64,000 bases of DNA, taken from assembly GCA_009761415.1 (NCBI GenBank), contig QUOL01000001.1:744001-808000 (forward strand), written 5' to 3'. Every line of letters begins with the position of its first letter. The stretch's first letter is position 1. Below are positions 11,292-23,164 of this stretch, one piece after another. The notes under the pieces are model-generated. The model was not told the DNA's origin and did not search any database. It worked only from the letters and a program-made list of their open reading frames with translations. The translations under genes were made by a program, and so were the position numbers. The stretch is from Sarcomyxa edulis. Its lineage: Eukaryota > Basidiomycota > Agaricomycetes > Agaricales > Mycenaceae.

Positions 11292-13021
11292 CTACGAACA
11301 AATCTTCAATAAATATTTTCTTAATGCGCTATTCGAGAAGTCGAGCAATAGATAAGCATCTTCGAGCTTGATGCCGGATTTTTGGAAACGAGCCGCGGTG
11401 GTAGCATTCTCCGACTGGTGGTGAGCGTAGGGTGGAGAAGCTTCTCTCGCGGAGGCTGTTGACCATGCGACAAGCCGTGAAGGATCTGCAGACGGGGACG
11501 GAGAGTCGTCGGGGGATGGCATAGCGTGATAATAAGGTTCATCATCACTACGGGTACCAAAGTCCTCGTCTCCATCGAGGTCCATAGGATGAGGATGATC
11601 TTCTCCTGACGATGAAGATGAAGAGGAGCGGAGTGATGGTGTGCCTGAGCGGGATATTGATCTCGAGTAAATGTTGTCATTATCATCGTCGTTCTGATAA
11701 TTATCATCAAAGTCAATATCGTCATCGTCGCCGTCGCCGCCGCTGCCAGCCTTTTTGGCACGTTTCCGAGCTGTCTGTCGAAGATTTCGGAACCAGTTTG
11801 TTACTTTCCCGATGTCCCTACAAACGAATGGATTTATAAGCAATCAGACCCTGGAGATAGAGATGGACAACTCACATTCCGAGTTCGAGCGCCAAAGCTG
11901 AACGTTCGTCGATGGACGGAGTAGCAGTCTTTTTGAACAAATCCTTTAACGCATCCAGTTGATAGGGTTCCGGCCGTGTACGTCGTGGGCGTGACAAACT
12001 TGAAGCAGTACTACCATATGGGGTAACACTTCGTCTAGGGGTCATCCTGCGTGATGGCGGAGAATCAAACGAAGGCGTGGGTGACTGACGCATTCGTACT
12101 GTCGAGCGAAGTGCTGGCATGCCTAATGAAGGGTGGCTGGTCGGTGGTGGCAATGACATGAACAGTGAGGGATGATTTGAGGGAGGAGGGAATGCGGCGA
12201 AGGTGCGGGATTCCGTTGTAGACTGGGACCCTGCAGTGGCGGAGGCGGTGGCAGCAGCAGCAGCAGCCTCTTCATCCTCTTTACGCTTCTTTGCGAGACT
12301 GCGTTGGTTTTGGAACCAATTAGTTATACTCTGATAGCGCCTAAAATGTGCGGGAATAGATAGTCAGACATTTGTCTTACTCTTGATGGATAATGACATG
12401 ATATTTGATAAAAGAGAGACACTTACATTCCGATACGATCCGCCAATTCCTGTCTTGCCTCGGTTGTGGGATGGGCATTGAGATTGTAGAGTTTCCTGAG
12501 CTCATCTGTTTGTTGAGGAGAAGGCCTCATACGCATCCGACGAGGCATAATGTCTGCGTCGGCGAAATAATGGGTGTGCTCGGTGGTGCCTGTATGAAAG
12601 GAAGAGTTTGTTTGAGCCATAGGAGAATACTCTTCGTCGTCGTCGTCCAAGTCGGGGTTGTGATGTGGGGTATTTGTCGACGAAGAGGAGGCTGAAGTAG
12701 GCAGCGAAGGGTGTGGGACGTCATACGGTATGCTGTCCCTTGTAGAACGTTTCTTGGAAGAGGCTCTTTTATTTTGGAACCAAGCATTGACGGTCTTTGT
12801 CTCCCTGTTGAGAAGATTAATGGCTGTTTGATAAGGAATTAAGATGAGAAAAAAGCTGACATTCCAAGACGAGCAGCCAACGATGTACGAAGATCTAGAG
12901 CTGGATGAACATCCTTGTCGTAGAGCTCATTGAGAGCCGCAAGCTGAGCTGGGCTATGTCTATGTCTCGGTTTCTTCTGCCTGTCGTTATCAGCAGTGGA
13001 GGATAGTTTTCTTGGGGGCAT
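11292..13021 (-). CDS. Transcription factor with three homeodomains
   Basis: Four exons (13021-12861, 12804-12427, 12340-11876, 11817-11292) total 1530 nt, a 509-residue protein. It carries three homeodomains: about residues 15-74, 141-200 and 296-355. Each has the helix-3 core with Trp48, Phe49, Asn51 and Arg53: NAWFQNKR, NTWF-type NWFQNQR, and NWFRNLR. All three are of normal 60-residue length, without a TALE insertion. Each is interrupted by an intron inside the Met codon at homeodomain position 40 (GGA AT|G), in phase 2, so the domain-plus-intron unit was copied. Linkers are Ser/Pro-rich; an Ala run follows the second domain and an acidic Asp-rich stretch follows the third, a possible activation domain. 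Expected to act in the nucleus; the targets are unknown. The start at 13021 is the first ATG, and the next gene upstream ends 527 bp away. Confidence 0.92.
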
Positions 13022-13548
13022 TTTTGTAGGATGATGAGGTAGTTTAGAAAGGACGATAATATAATTTGAGTGAGGACATTTTTGAGTGCTTAGAGAAGAT
13101 GATTTAGTTTTCCCACATTATCATTAGCTTGTCTGGGATCGAATCGGAATCGCGACTCTATCAAATCCGACTTGTCCGCTTTTCTTTTACCCTCGGCCAC
13201 TTCAGCCAATACTACATGACTCATTCCGCAACATCGTTCACGACGGCGACGGCTACATTCTGTATATGCAATAGGTCTTTATGGTGGCCAATTTAGAGAG
13301 CAGCCATAGTGCCATAGTGTAGTGGCTGCAAGTGGCATAACTATAGTGGCATGGACACGTCAGATCGATCATGCATGCTTCATCATGACCATTCCGACTC
13401 GGTCAGAAACATATTCATGGGAGAGTTACGCGCCAGGTGCGGAAGCTTTCCTATTGCTGTGGAGGTAGCGCGGCAGTAACCAGCTGCCCTCCATTTAGAG
13501 TATAGATACATATAGTGAAGCCCATGATGAGGGTATTAAAGGGTATGT
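13022..13548. other. Promoter region of the triple-homeodomain gene
   Basis: No gene found. Contains short imperfect repeats of AGTGGCAT/AGTGCCAT between about 13307 and 13352 (four occurrences), which could be factor-binding sites or chance. Presumably the promoter of the minus-strand homeodomain gene plus the 3' end of the pantothenate kinase gene. Confidence 0.4.
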
Positions 13549-15428
13549 TCATGGTCTTCTGTCTTCTTCGGGCGTTATATTCTTAATCCACGCTCCAATG
13601 GAACCCCTACAACACATGATCAGTCATCATCAACTCAGCGACCAGGGGTAAGTACAATGCACTTACAGAAACCCTTCATGCCGAAGGAATAGTGCACGCT
13701 TCGTTCCCTTGCTCCAGAATCGAATAGCATACGATAATGTAGTGATTGTGGCCGCATGCCCTACACGAGTTGCGACGATCAGTCAAATCGCAAGCAAAGA
13801 AGCTCCGTCCGTCTTACCTCGAATAAAGCATCCTCCAAAGTAGATTCTGTCCAGATTGTATTTCTCCGCATTCATGTATCTATACAGATGATTAGCGTTT
13901 CATCATCGGTAAGATTAAATTGATAACATACGCAATCTGGCCTATATTGTTCGAGACTGCATAGAGCAAACTCCGACTGATATCTTCCGGGGAGAACTTG
14001 CCCTTCTCTCCTCCCTTTTTGAAGACCTTGCCGAAAGAACTAGCGATCATAGTCGACTTCAAGCCTAGGCGACTGTAATCTTGGCCGTAGATGTCACCAA
14101 CGAGCATATCAACTGTCGCGTTATCGCCCTTCTCCGAGAAGGCCAACATTTCTACAGCCACCATCCACATCCATTAGATAGAAGACAAAGGCGGATACAA
14201 GGGAAATTAGACTTGCCATCAAAGGTTGTCGCTGGCGTTAACAGGCTGAGCAGGCCCCAAAGTGTCCCACCACCCAAACTCGTTCCACTGACACGCTCAA
14301 ACTTGCCGTCTTCGTCCACCTTGATGATCGACACACCCGACCCGATGTTGACTAGTAGACAGGGCAGTTGCGGCATCGGGTTACTCTCGAACGTCACACT
14401 GAATTTCGGTGGATCTGGGCTTGGTCGCTCAAGAGCACTGTTCGGTCCGACGTTGTGCTCCACCCCATTCTCCGGGGGTTTGGAGCCCGATGATGTGGTA
14501 GAGGAAGAAGCATCGGCAGCAGAGGTAGAAGGATGCGATACCGATTGTGACTGTATCAGCTCATCCGAGAAGAAGTAAACCTCGTCGGGAATGAGCGTGA
14601 TAAACTTCAATCCTTCAATGAGACATTCCATCTCGTCCTCCCTCACTACGTCCACTTGTAGAATCCCACTGAAAAGATCATAGAACTTGTGCGCCCCTCC
14701 CCCTGTAGCCATGATCTTGACACCCTTCCGCATTTCCTCCATAGACACATGATTCAGTTTCGCAGAACGCTCTATGAGTTCCTGGATGAATTCGACGCAT
14801 TCGTGGATATTGTCTGTTTCAAATCGTTCGAAATTGAGAGATCCACCTGGAAAATGCTGCGAAGCCCGTCGTAGGATAGAATCGCGGAGTAGGCCATCGT
14901 CAAGTGAGAGACTGTTCGTCTGGGGCTGAGCATCACGGTCAAGGACTAGGGGTGTCAAGGCGCCTGTGTGCCTGGAAGATGTAGATGGAGAGACACGGTT
15001 AGGCTCGTTAGTCGGGGATGTGGACCGCGGGGTTGAATTGCTGGTATTGGTGCTACTCGAGCCGCGTGTGGCGATAATAGAGGGTGATGATGGTGGTTCG
15101 GGTGAACGAGTGAAATATACGACTTTTGCTAGAGATCCTCCAACCTGTTGCGGGGAACCCCCCGGTAAGAAGACGTAACGAATTGCGAAATAGCATTGCA
15201 CGACTCACATCCACTGCTATATGAGAGACTGGTTCGATGTAGTTTGGCAGGTATATCCCTCTGCTGTCTCTGGTCTAGAAGATGGACGAAACTCAGCTAT
15301 GGCGCCATCCCTGGGCAAGCTGGTTGGTGGGTCGGTGGACATACCTCGGGTGATTCTTCGGATAGGATGATGGCACCCCTCGTATCAACGTGGATTACTT
15401 TCGCAGAAGGTAGCGACGGTGCAGGCAT
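13549..15428 (-). CDS. Pantothenate kinase, eukaryotic type
   Basis: Phosphorylates pantothenate with ATP, the committed and feedback-controlled step of coenzyme A synthesis. Seven exons (15428-15345, 15274-15209, 15144-14217, 14151-13932, 13879-13818, 13760-13667, 13606-13549) sum to 1512 nt, 503 residues. Family features: the nucleotide-binding AVDVGGSLAKVVYF at the second/third exon join, ATGGGAHKFYDLF, the PCLLVNIGSGVSI phosphate-binding loop, SGTSLGGGTLWGL, TFDEMLAFSEKGD, VGDIYGQDYSRLGL, and the C-terminal YFGGCFIRGHAATI and FLRHEGFLGSIGAW. A Ser/Thr-rich insertion sits between VVYFTRSPEP and the next core block, and another before the GSGVSI block, as in other fungi. The third intron (14152-14216) uses a GC donor. 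The ATG at 15428 is in good context (aaaatATGcc). Confidence 0.95.
14152..14216 (-). other. GC-AG intron in pantothenate kinase
   Basis: Read on the minus strand the junction is GATG|GCAAGT...CTGTAG|AAATG. It restores TFDEMLAFSEKGD, a conserved block of eukaryotic pantothenate kinases. No GT donor nearby keeps the frame. Confidence 0.88.
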
Positions 15429-15781
15429 ATTTTGCTCGTCGAAAAGCTGTAGAGTGGCGGACTCGGATTGCTGATTGTAACTCTCCCCCAGAAATACTTA
15501 TCGTACGTTATGTTGGGGCGATTATTCGACTCGGATCTGGCGTCAGAAAAATCAGATTCATAACATTAGTAGCATGCCACGCCCTTTTAAGACGGAATAA
15601 TATGAAGGGGATAGGCGATGCGGGATAGGGAACTCGGAAAGCCGTGGCTCACGGTACCAGTATTCGTGTGCCGGTCAGTCGAAATCACCCGGGGTACTTG
15701 CAAGGGAACATTTTAGTCCACGAAATGTATGCAAGTATAAAAGTAGTAGCCAAAAGAACAGGGCCTAGCTAGGTATCAACA
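15429..15781. other. Intergenic region between two minus-strand genes
   Basis: 353 bp holding the pantothenate kinase promoter and the gamma-COP 3' end. Nothing else recognised. Confidence 0.4.
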
Positions 15782-18700
15782 TTAACCCCCAACGGCCGCA
15801 AGGACGAGATTGCAAGCTTCCTGCTTCTCTGCACGAACGCCTAGCTCCAATGTAACTCCTTGTCCTCGCGAGAAAGTCATCCGACACCGGACAAGTACCT
15901 TGCCGCCCCCTCCCGTAACCAAACCAGACAATTGGAGGGTGTGGACCGACGTCGAAGAAGGAACCTCGGTCCCGCCAAGCGCCTCCATGTTGAGTACTTC
16001 GATGATAGAATCACACGCAGCTGTGTTAACATGATGACAATGAGCCCAACCATCATACTTGTCTTCCCAAGCTGCCAAAAATACGTACCTTTGAGACTAT
16101 CCATCGCGGACAGCGCGAATGTTTCGGTAGCGCTAGGACCTGCCCGGAGTCTATCCCATTCCGATCCAAAGGTTGCATAGCTGGGAACAATGTAATCCCC
16201 ACCAGCACTCAACTCTACTTCCTCGAGTTGGTACTCATCCTCGTAGCCTTCCTCTTCAGGTTCACCAGTCGATGGATCCAACTCCTTGCTGATGAATTTC
16301 AGCGTGCACTGGAAGGATGCCAAGGCGTACTCTTCCGGCGTCTCGCGAGTGAAGGATACGTAGACGATACTTGGGGATGTCAAGGCAGTGAGACCGGGAA
16401 TTGGAATGATAAAGTCTTCCGTTAATCCCGCATCCTCGGCCTGAGGTACCATTATAACTGAAACCTGCTCCAACACTGTGTCTGGTAACGTGTTTGATAC
16501 ATTGAACTGGAAAGGGTGCCACAATGCTTAGATAAAGATAACGGAAAGAAAGTAAGACAAGTACCTGGAATACGACGTGCTCTTTGAATATATGTTTCAC
16601 ACATGTGACTTGGTATTCGGTCTCGCTTTCAGTCAGCTGTGTTGGTGAAGAGCTGCTGTTGAGCACAGGACCATATGAGGCAAATTCGGGGACCTCCGCC
16701 AGTTGTTGTGCGTATGCGGATTGCTTCTCTGCGGCTGATGGTGGAGCCGGTGCATCTGTAGGTTTAGAAGCTGGAACACCGATTGTATCAAGAGTGCTTG
16801 GTCCTAGAGGCAGAGTCAGAGGAAAAAGCTTGACAAATAAGAGAGACTGATACTCACGGGCCGCATCCTGAGCTGCTTGGGCTCGACTGATCTTGGGTAC
16901 GGACGATGCGTCAAATGGCTTCTCGGCAGCCTCAGGATCCTTCACATATGCAACCAGTTTTGATTCAAGAGCAGCCAAGGAGAAGACAGACTCTAAGAAC
17001 GTCATATCAACATGGGAACAACTGGAAAGCACGAGAGAAGACGAACCTTCTTTGATGTACGCATCAGCGAGGGGTTTATCGTTAAAGGTTTTCAGATACA
17101 AAGCAGCACGGTCCCGGACCTCATCATCTACGTCATCCAAGCATCTGAATGAGGACACCCAAGCAATTCAGCCATCAACACGACGAGAGAGTATGCAAAA
17201 CTCACCGGCTCAGTAGGACACCAACGCTCTTTCGCAGAGCAGTGTCAACGGAGTTGACCCCAAATTTGCCCAAACTAGCAACAGCCGCCGCTCTGACCGT
17301 AGCATTCTCCAACACGACTCGATTGTAAATGAACCTGATGTATTTCGCTGGTTGAGGGGATTTAGGACCCTCCATACCCAGAAGATGCAGAATGCGAACA
17401 GAAAGTTTGGTGAACTCGCAATCTTCGATGAATTCGCAAAGGTACGATAGAGCTTGCTCTTTGCAGTCACCGATGAACTTGATCATATCGAACATGGCTT
17501 CCACAACTGCGCGTTTGAAGTCGTAGCCGCCTTCGTCTCGTAGAATGCTGGATAGGAATGTGAGCATGGACGCGTGTTTCGTGGGGAATTTGAGGCAGAG
17601 GGATCGGATGGCGTCGACGATGATGACTTTGAATTCGTCGCTGATTTCGGTCATGAAGCCAGTGATTTGTTTGATGAGTCGGTCGACAGATGCTTCGTTT
17701 CCGGTCTATAAGACGAGTTAGTATATGTTGGAGTCTACTCGGGAATGCGTTTCCTACCTTGAGTAACGTGGTTATAGCATATGTAGCCACACTTCTATTA
17801 GAATCTGCAATCAGATTTTCCAAATCCACATTGCATACGGCAACACTGCTGGGATGGGATAATGCGAGGGCGGCTAGTGTACGAGTAGCAGCGAATTTGA
17901 GAACTGCTTTTGGAGAGGATAAAAAGAGCTGTAGCACTAGAGAAGCACATTGGAGTTAGTTTCGCGGTGACAAATTCGGAGGGGTTGATAGATCTTACCA
18001 GCTATAGATTTTGTCAACTGTTGAGGGGAAACATTCTTCATCTCACAGATAGCGCGCGCCGCCTCGAAGTTCACCATGTCGCTTTTATGACGCAACCAGC
18101 CTTCTAGGAGGTCAACCATCTGTTTTTGGACACTACGCCAAAGAGGACAAATTAGCGATCTTTTATAAATCGGTCCGAAGGCGATACACACTTCAGATCC
18201 TCCTCCATAACCTTCGCGGCGTATCGAATAAGCATACAAAGAGCCATTGGATTTTTCAGCGTAGTCCCTGCCCCCGATTTACCTCCACCAAGTTGTTGAA
18301 TCATCTTTGTTACAGCCATTCGGTCCTGTTGACGAATAAGATAGAGCAGACCTAGAGCATGATACTGCGTAATGTAACTCGTCGACGCGATAGTCTGTTG
18401 GCCACTTGCATTGCCTCCTGAACCTCCCCCAAAGCCAAGATACGAACCACCCGATGACCCACCAAAGTACGTAGATGACGACTTCGCGTTGACGGCTTCT
18501 TGGGCTTCGTTCACCCATCGTTTGACGACGTCTTTAGCGAAGGGGAATAGGTGGTAGGAGGATACGAGGGCAGCAGATGAGATAGCGGGGTTACGGTCGA
18601 CAATGGCAGCTTTGAAGAACCGTTCGACTCCTTGCGCCATAGATGGCTTCGTTGCAACGCGTCAGTGGAGGCGAGGAAATAACGATTATTGGGGACGTAC

Positions 18701-19183
18701 GTCGATAATGCGGCAAAGGGCCCTGATAGCATTTGGACGATAGATGACCTCCGAGTTGGGCTGCATGTCTTTCATGATACTACTTGTGACCATAATGACA
18801 TCCTCTGCCGTAGTCGCGAGCTCCTTGATAGCCAGATAAACAGCTTGTCGTAGCGCGCTCTGAAGCGATGAAACAAGATCAAGAGGTCGTGTTTAGCTTC
18901 AATCAACAGAGTAACCAGACTAGTGTGCACTCACATCCTTATGCTGGAACAACTTGGTTGTTCCAAAGAATAGAGTTGTTGCTTCCTGTGTCCCAAAGGT
19001 CTCCCCGACATAGAGAAGGTAGACTATTCGCGTGAGGAGCGCTCTGCACTTCCGTGGACTGATGGGAGACTCGTTGAATACACGGGCCTCTTGTATGATC
19101 GTAGTTTTGTTATTATAATAAGAGCTGAGGCCGCTCTCTTCCTCCTTTTTTGACGAGGGAAACGCCATAGCAAAGGAGGCCAT
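15782..19183 (-). CDS. SEC21: Coatomer subunit gamma (COPI coat)
   Basis: Gamma-COP is one of the large adaptor-like subunits of the COPI coat, which returns cargo from Golgi to ER. The N-terminal exons show the family pattern: [46 protein letters not shown], then [19 protein letters not shown] HEAT-repeat text, VVSTDFV-like blocks, [23 protein letters not shown] text (here [21 protein letters not shown]), and RFYAARTLAALA-type repeats ([15 protein letters not shown]). The C-terminal part has the appendage ('ear') domain, with [22 protein letters not shown], and ends in VLAAVGG. The usual length is about 900 residues and this fits. There are many short introns. The ATG at 19183 gives [16 protein letters not shown], like other fungal starts. 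It is divergent from a mitochondrial PPR-type gene. Confidence 0.95.
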
Positions 19184-19417
19184 CTGGCTTGGAATATGTT
19201 ATTGGTGTAACCCTGATAGTATATAGACAGAAGCGTACCAGCAGTTATGGGAATGACCAGGAGACTGCCTAGAAAGTGAGAAATGAGAGTCTTCGTTCGC
19301 GGTGATGCGCAGACGTGTCGACCTTTGGCGGCGGATGCTCTTGGCAAAGATCCCACGCTTATACTAAATTCTTGCAGGACCCTTGCAGAGAGCTTCCACC
19401 TTTTCGTTGGGTAGCAT
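19184..19417. promoter_or_regulatory. Short divergent promoter (gamma-COP / PPR gene)
   Basis: Only 234 bp separate the two divergent starts, so both promoters must overlap. No clear TATA element seen. Confidence 0.4.
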
Positions 19418-21412
19418 ATGCTCTCACTGCATGCTACTTGCCTAAAGACGTTCATTACTCGGGGTATATCTGCTAGAGCTTCGATTCGTTCTCGTTCTCT
19501 CTTTTCTACCACTCGATGCTCTCAAAGTTTACCGAAAAGGATTCCCAGTCGAAAGCCCCATGTAACGGGAGAAAAGGATGTTGAGAAGGACGTAGAAAAA
19601 GATGCAAAGGATGCTGAAAAGCAGGAAAAGGAATTGTTCGAAGAATACATCAGGTTGAGGGGTATCATAGTCGCTATCGACAGATATTGCGAACTCGCCA
19701 ACGTTACTCAAGAGACACCGGTCCCGTCTGTCGAGCGATATGCGCACCACAAACTGGATCAGAATAAATTTGCGTTTATTCAGGCCACTGCGTACGACAA
19801 GACCATCTCGACACTCGTGGGGCACCGTCGGTTCCTAGAGGCCGCGAGCGTTCACAGGCGGATGTTGCAGAAGGGGCTCTTGCCTGCACCCGCGACAACC
19901 GTTCATATGGCCCTTGTAGACCTATTCCTGGATCCGAACTTCAAGGAAAGAGTGGCATCGGAAAACTTCCTCCCATCGTTAGATGAAGTCTTTGCCCGAA
20001 AAGACTATACCGAGGCCCGCTTTCGCGAACTGCTCGATCATCTCATGCAGCACAGATATCCGCCCAGACTGCTGGACTTCTTAGCTCAACGCTATATCGT
20101 CGCCCGTGGACCCAGGTTTTTCCCATCCACCCTCTTGATTACAAAGGTTGTGGCCATCAAAGCGGAAGCAGGAAAATTGGAAGATGCTTTGGAATGGGCA
20201 TCCCGAGTAGATGAGCACAAGGCGAAGGCTACAGCAGACAAGAATGCCCCACCACCCGTTGACTCCGAGGTCTTGCGTCCTTATGTCTCTGTCTTAACGA
20301 ACATAAAAAGGACCGCATTGTGGAACACGGAAGCCACCACAACTGTCCTACAGCACATGCAAGAAGCAGGCCTTCGTCCCGACATCGTTATCATGAACGC
20401 TCTCCTCGCGATCGAGGTCCGTCGACACAATTTGAGAGCGACCTTTGCATTATACGAGGTCATAGTCCAACTTTCCAGGTCGAAACCGCACATGATTCCT
20501 GATAGATTCACGTATGGGAGCCTCTTTCAAATTCTAGTCCGGTTGTATAAACCTGAATCACGAACCGTACGAAACCGAATGTACAAAAAACCAGACAACG
20601 TAATACCACCTCGAGAACTCTTTCGCGACATGCTGATCTACGCAGGATCTCTTCTTTCCAGCGAACCTGTCATCAACACATACGTTCTGAATCTCGCAAT
20701 CCGCACGTTCCTTTACCAACACGATTACCCTGCAGCATTCGTCGCTGTACGTTCATTCTTCGCTCTAAACATACAACCGAACGTGGAGACGTACCGCACG
20801 ATTCTCAAGCACTTAGCGGACCGGATTTGCAGAGACGTTGCAATACCTCACGAGCCAGGCATCACAACCTGGGGTGACAGGATGCTGATGAAAAAGTCTG
20901 GAGCATCGATCAAGTCGACGCAGATGTACGAGAGGCTCATGACCTATCTCATTGGCGTATGCCAGACCCAAAAACTCGAAGGAAAGTTCCGACCAGGTAC
21001 TCAGACGAAGCGCGAGTACAAAATTCCTAGTCTAGGAATGCTCACTCGCAAAGAGCCTGTGCCACTTCCCGAGGAGTATGACTATGCGCCACTTGAACGC
21101 GTTTTACGCCGCGCTATTGCGGCCAGCCGCATTCCAGCTGGCATGTCACAGACCCTTGCGGATTATCCAGACAGAAGGCTAGAAGAAGTATACGATCCGG
21201 ACGAAGACGACGATCCGGACGACGAGTCTGAAGACGACTCGATGCCTTTAGCGAAATGGGTGTCCTACAAGGTGAAGGAAGCGAAGGCTGAAACCATTCC
21301 GGTCTATGACGACGTGCCAGAATTTTTGAGACCGCCCGACACAAAGCGGAGGCAGGACCTACGGAAATGCCAATTCAGCGACAACTTCCTTCCAAAGGTG
21401 CCAAAAACATAA
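19418..21412 (+). CDS. Mitochondrial pentatricopeptide-repeat (PPR) type protein
   Basis: A single uninterrupted frame of 664 codons. The first 40 residues (MLSLHATCLKTFITRGISAR, then RSRSLFSTTRCS) are rich in Arg, Ser and Thr and lack acids, a good mitochondrial presequence. An acidic/basic coiled stretch (GEKDVEKDVEKDAKDAEKQE) follows. The body contains helical pairs of PPR character, for example LVGHRRFLEAASVHRRMLQK, EAGLRPDIVIMNALLA and LNIQPNVETYRTILKHLADR, spaced in multiples of roughly 35 residues but degenerate. Proteins of this sort bind mitochondrial RNA and help processing, stability or translation. The C-terminus is acidic (DPDEDDDPDDESEDDS). I cannot name an orthologue. It is intronless, unlike most neighbours. 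Confidence 0.8.
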   Translation: MLSLHATCLKTFITRGISARASIRSRSLFSTTRCSQSLPKRIPSRKPHVTGEKDVEKDVEKDAKDAEKQEKELFEEYIRLRGIIVAIDRYCELANVTQETPVPSVERYAHHKLDQNKFAFIQATAYDKTISTLVGHRRFLEAASVHRRMLQKGLLPAPATTVHMALVDLFLDPNFKERVASENFLPSLDEVFARKDYTEARFRELLDHLMQHRYPPRLLDFLAQRYIVARGPRFFPSTLLITKVVAIKAEAGKLEDALEWASRVDEHKAKATADKNAPPPVDSEVLRPYVSVLTNIKRTALWNTEATTTVLQHMQEAGLRPDIVIMNALLAIEVRRHNLRATFALYEVIVQLSRSKPHMIPDRFTYGSLFQILVRLYKPESRTVRNRMYKKPDNVIPPRELFRDMLIYAGSLLSSEPVINTYVLNLAIRTFLYQHDYPAAFVAVRSFFALNIQPNVETYRTILKHLADRICRDVAIPHEPGITTWGDRMLMKKSGASIKSTQMYERLMTYLIGVCQTQKLEGKFRPGTQTKREYKIPSLGMLTRKEPVPLPEEYDYAPLERVLRRAIAASRIPAGMSQTLADYPDRRLEEVYDPDEDDDPDDESEDDSMPLAKWVSYKVKEAKAETIPVYDDVPEFLRPPDTKRRQDLRKCQFSDNFLPKVPKT

Positions 21413-23164
21413 TACATACACAACGCGATTTCCGTGAACGCAGACTCCAGAATTTACTGGTTTCTCGGACGCGCACCTCGCGTTGGAGACAACGCAGGCC
21501 CAGTGGGCTTGATCATGACGTGCAAAGATGCGGTTTCAACAGCGGTCCGAGAACGCTGCTATATATCAGTCTTCCGCTTGCTTCAAAGGTAATTTCGCCT
21601 TTTCGTAATCTCACATACCTTGTACTGACCTGCATCCATGCTCTGTTCTGCAGTCATCATCGCTACAAACGTCCCCCTATCGCGTCAGGCAAGAGCGGGA
21701 GCTCTTTCACCATCATCCGCGGACTCAATCGATATCAATGTGTATATACATTGGGAATTTGACCTCCACTACTTGTATATCTACGATATTACTATCATGA
21801 GTCCATAAACAACTCTGTTGCCGCTGTAATATACCTACCCTTCGAGCTTGAAACAACTAGTCTCTCTTCCAGTTATCAGGAGCGCCACACACAAAAAAAT
21901 GAACAACTTTTCGATAATAATTAGGAAATCGCGATTCAAGAGCTAATACGAACGAGGGAAAAGGGAACGACTACATGCAACGATAACGCGCCGGAACTAG
22001 TACTAGTGCTGCTTGTTGTGGAAATGGAGATGGGAATTGTCGTGAAGGGAATCGTAAAAAAAATCATCGTGAAACGTTATAGGTTCGCTTTACTTCTTCT
22101 CTTCCTGCCCATCTGATAACGAGCCTACGCCCTTGTATACAACAACAACAGCACCCAGCCAAGCCAAGCCCCGACGCGACGCCCTCTCCTGCCCCGCTCG
22201 CCCTCATCGATGAGAGTCGGTGTGACCCTAATAGGAAGAGGTGGCGGACAAGAGGACAACAAATGATCGAGACTAGAGAACCCCCAGACAACAGAGAGAT
22301 GATGATGAAACCGAGAAAAAGAAAAAGAAACGGAAAAAGGAGCGTGTGCGTGGCGTGTAAGACTAAGAACACAAGAGAAGAAAAGAAACGAGAAATGTAT
22401 GTATGTCTGTGTATATGGATGGATGGGTGGATGTATGTACTGGGAGATGAATAATAAAGAAAACGGGAACAAGGAACAGAAACAGTTCAGTACCGAGAAC
22501 GGGCGCGAGGGGGAAAAAGGCATATGCATACGCGTTTTTGCATCAGGGAGGGGGGATATATATGGTAATGATGATGGAAAAATATAAGGAAATAAGGCAG
22601 CACTGTCCCAACTGTTCCGTTGAGGGAAGAATAGTTGGAACAGGCTTGAAGAGGAAAAAGCGTCCGTGCGGAACATATAGATGGAGGCAACCGCAAAAGC
22701 TTGCGTAATGATGGTGGTGGTGTGGTTTCTCGTTAATCCAGTAGCAGTGACAGTGGCAATGGCGCGCAGAAAGTGAGTTTGGTTTCCTTCGTGGCGGCTG
22801 TATGTGCGTGCACGCACTGGGTCGTGATCGATTGGCGAAAGATTGGACTGGCGCAAAAATGGAAAGAGGGGAAGCCGTGAACGCGAAACAATATATGAGG
22901 AACCCGGCAAAAAAACCTGGCGTGCCCCAACCGATCATTTCCATCTGCCCACGCTCCCCTTACGAACGCCAACTCCCCTACACCAAGAGTATAAGGCCTC
23001 TACCGATTAACCACCACATCCCCACGAGGATTCTATCTTCATCGAACAAACAAACAAACCGAGCCCAACAACTTCTGCACTCTTCCTCCCCTCCCCGATC
23101 GCTCGGCCCGCACTTGGGACGCGCAGAGCGAGAAAACGAAAGACCGATGATCTATGAAGGTTAT
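21413..23164. other. Long gene-free region downstream of the CK1 gene
   Basis: 1.75 kb with no convincing gene. From about 22060 to 22700 the + strand is purine-rich (GAGAAAAAGAAAAAG-type runs), which makes the strand of casein kinase 1 pyrimidine-rich downstream of its stop, the same pattern as downstream of the homeodomain gene. A GTATGT/GGATGG simple-sequence patch lies near 22395-22440. The open frame at 22125-22910 (minus) is low complexity. Probably 3' UTRs of both flanking genes plus spacer. Confidence 0.5.

Noticed and set aside
13140..13180. Possible tRNA B-box-like sequence (GGGATCGAATCGG)
   Set aside because: No matching A-box, acceptor stem or anticodon loop can be drawn around it.
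22125..22910. 261-codon open frame on the minus strand
   Set aside because: Same compositional artefact downstream of casein kinase 1; rich in Ser, Phe, Pro and His without domain features.
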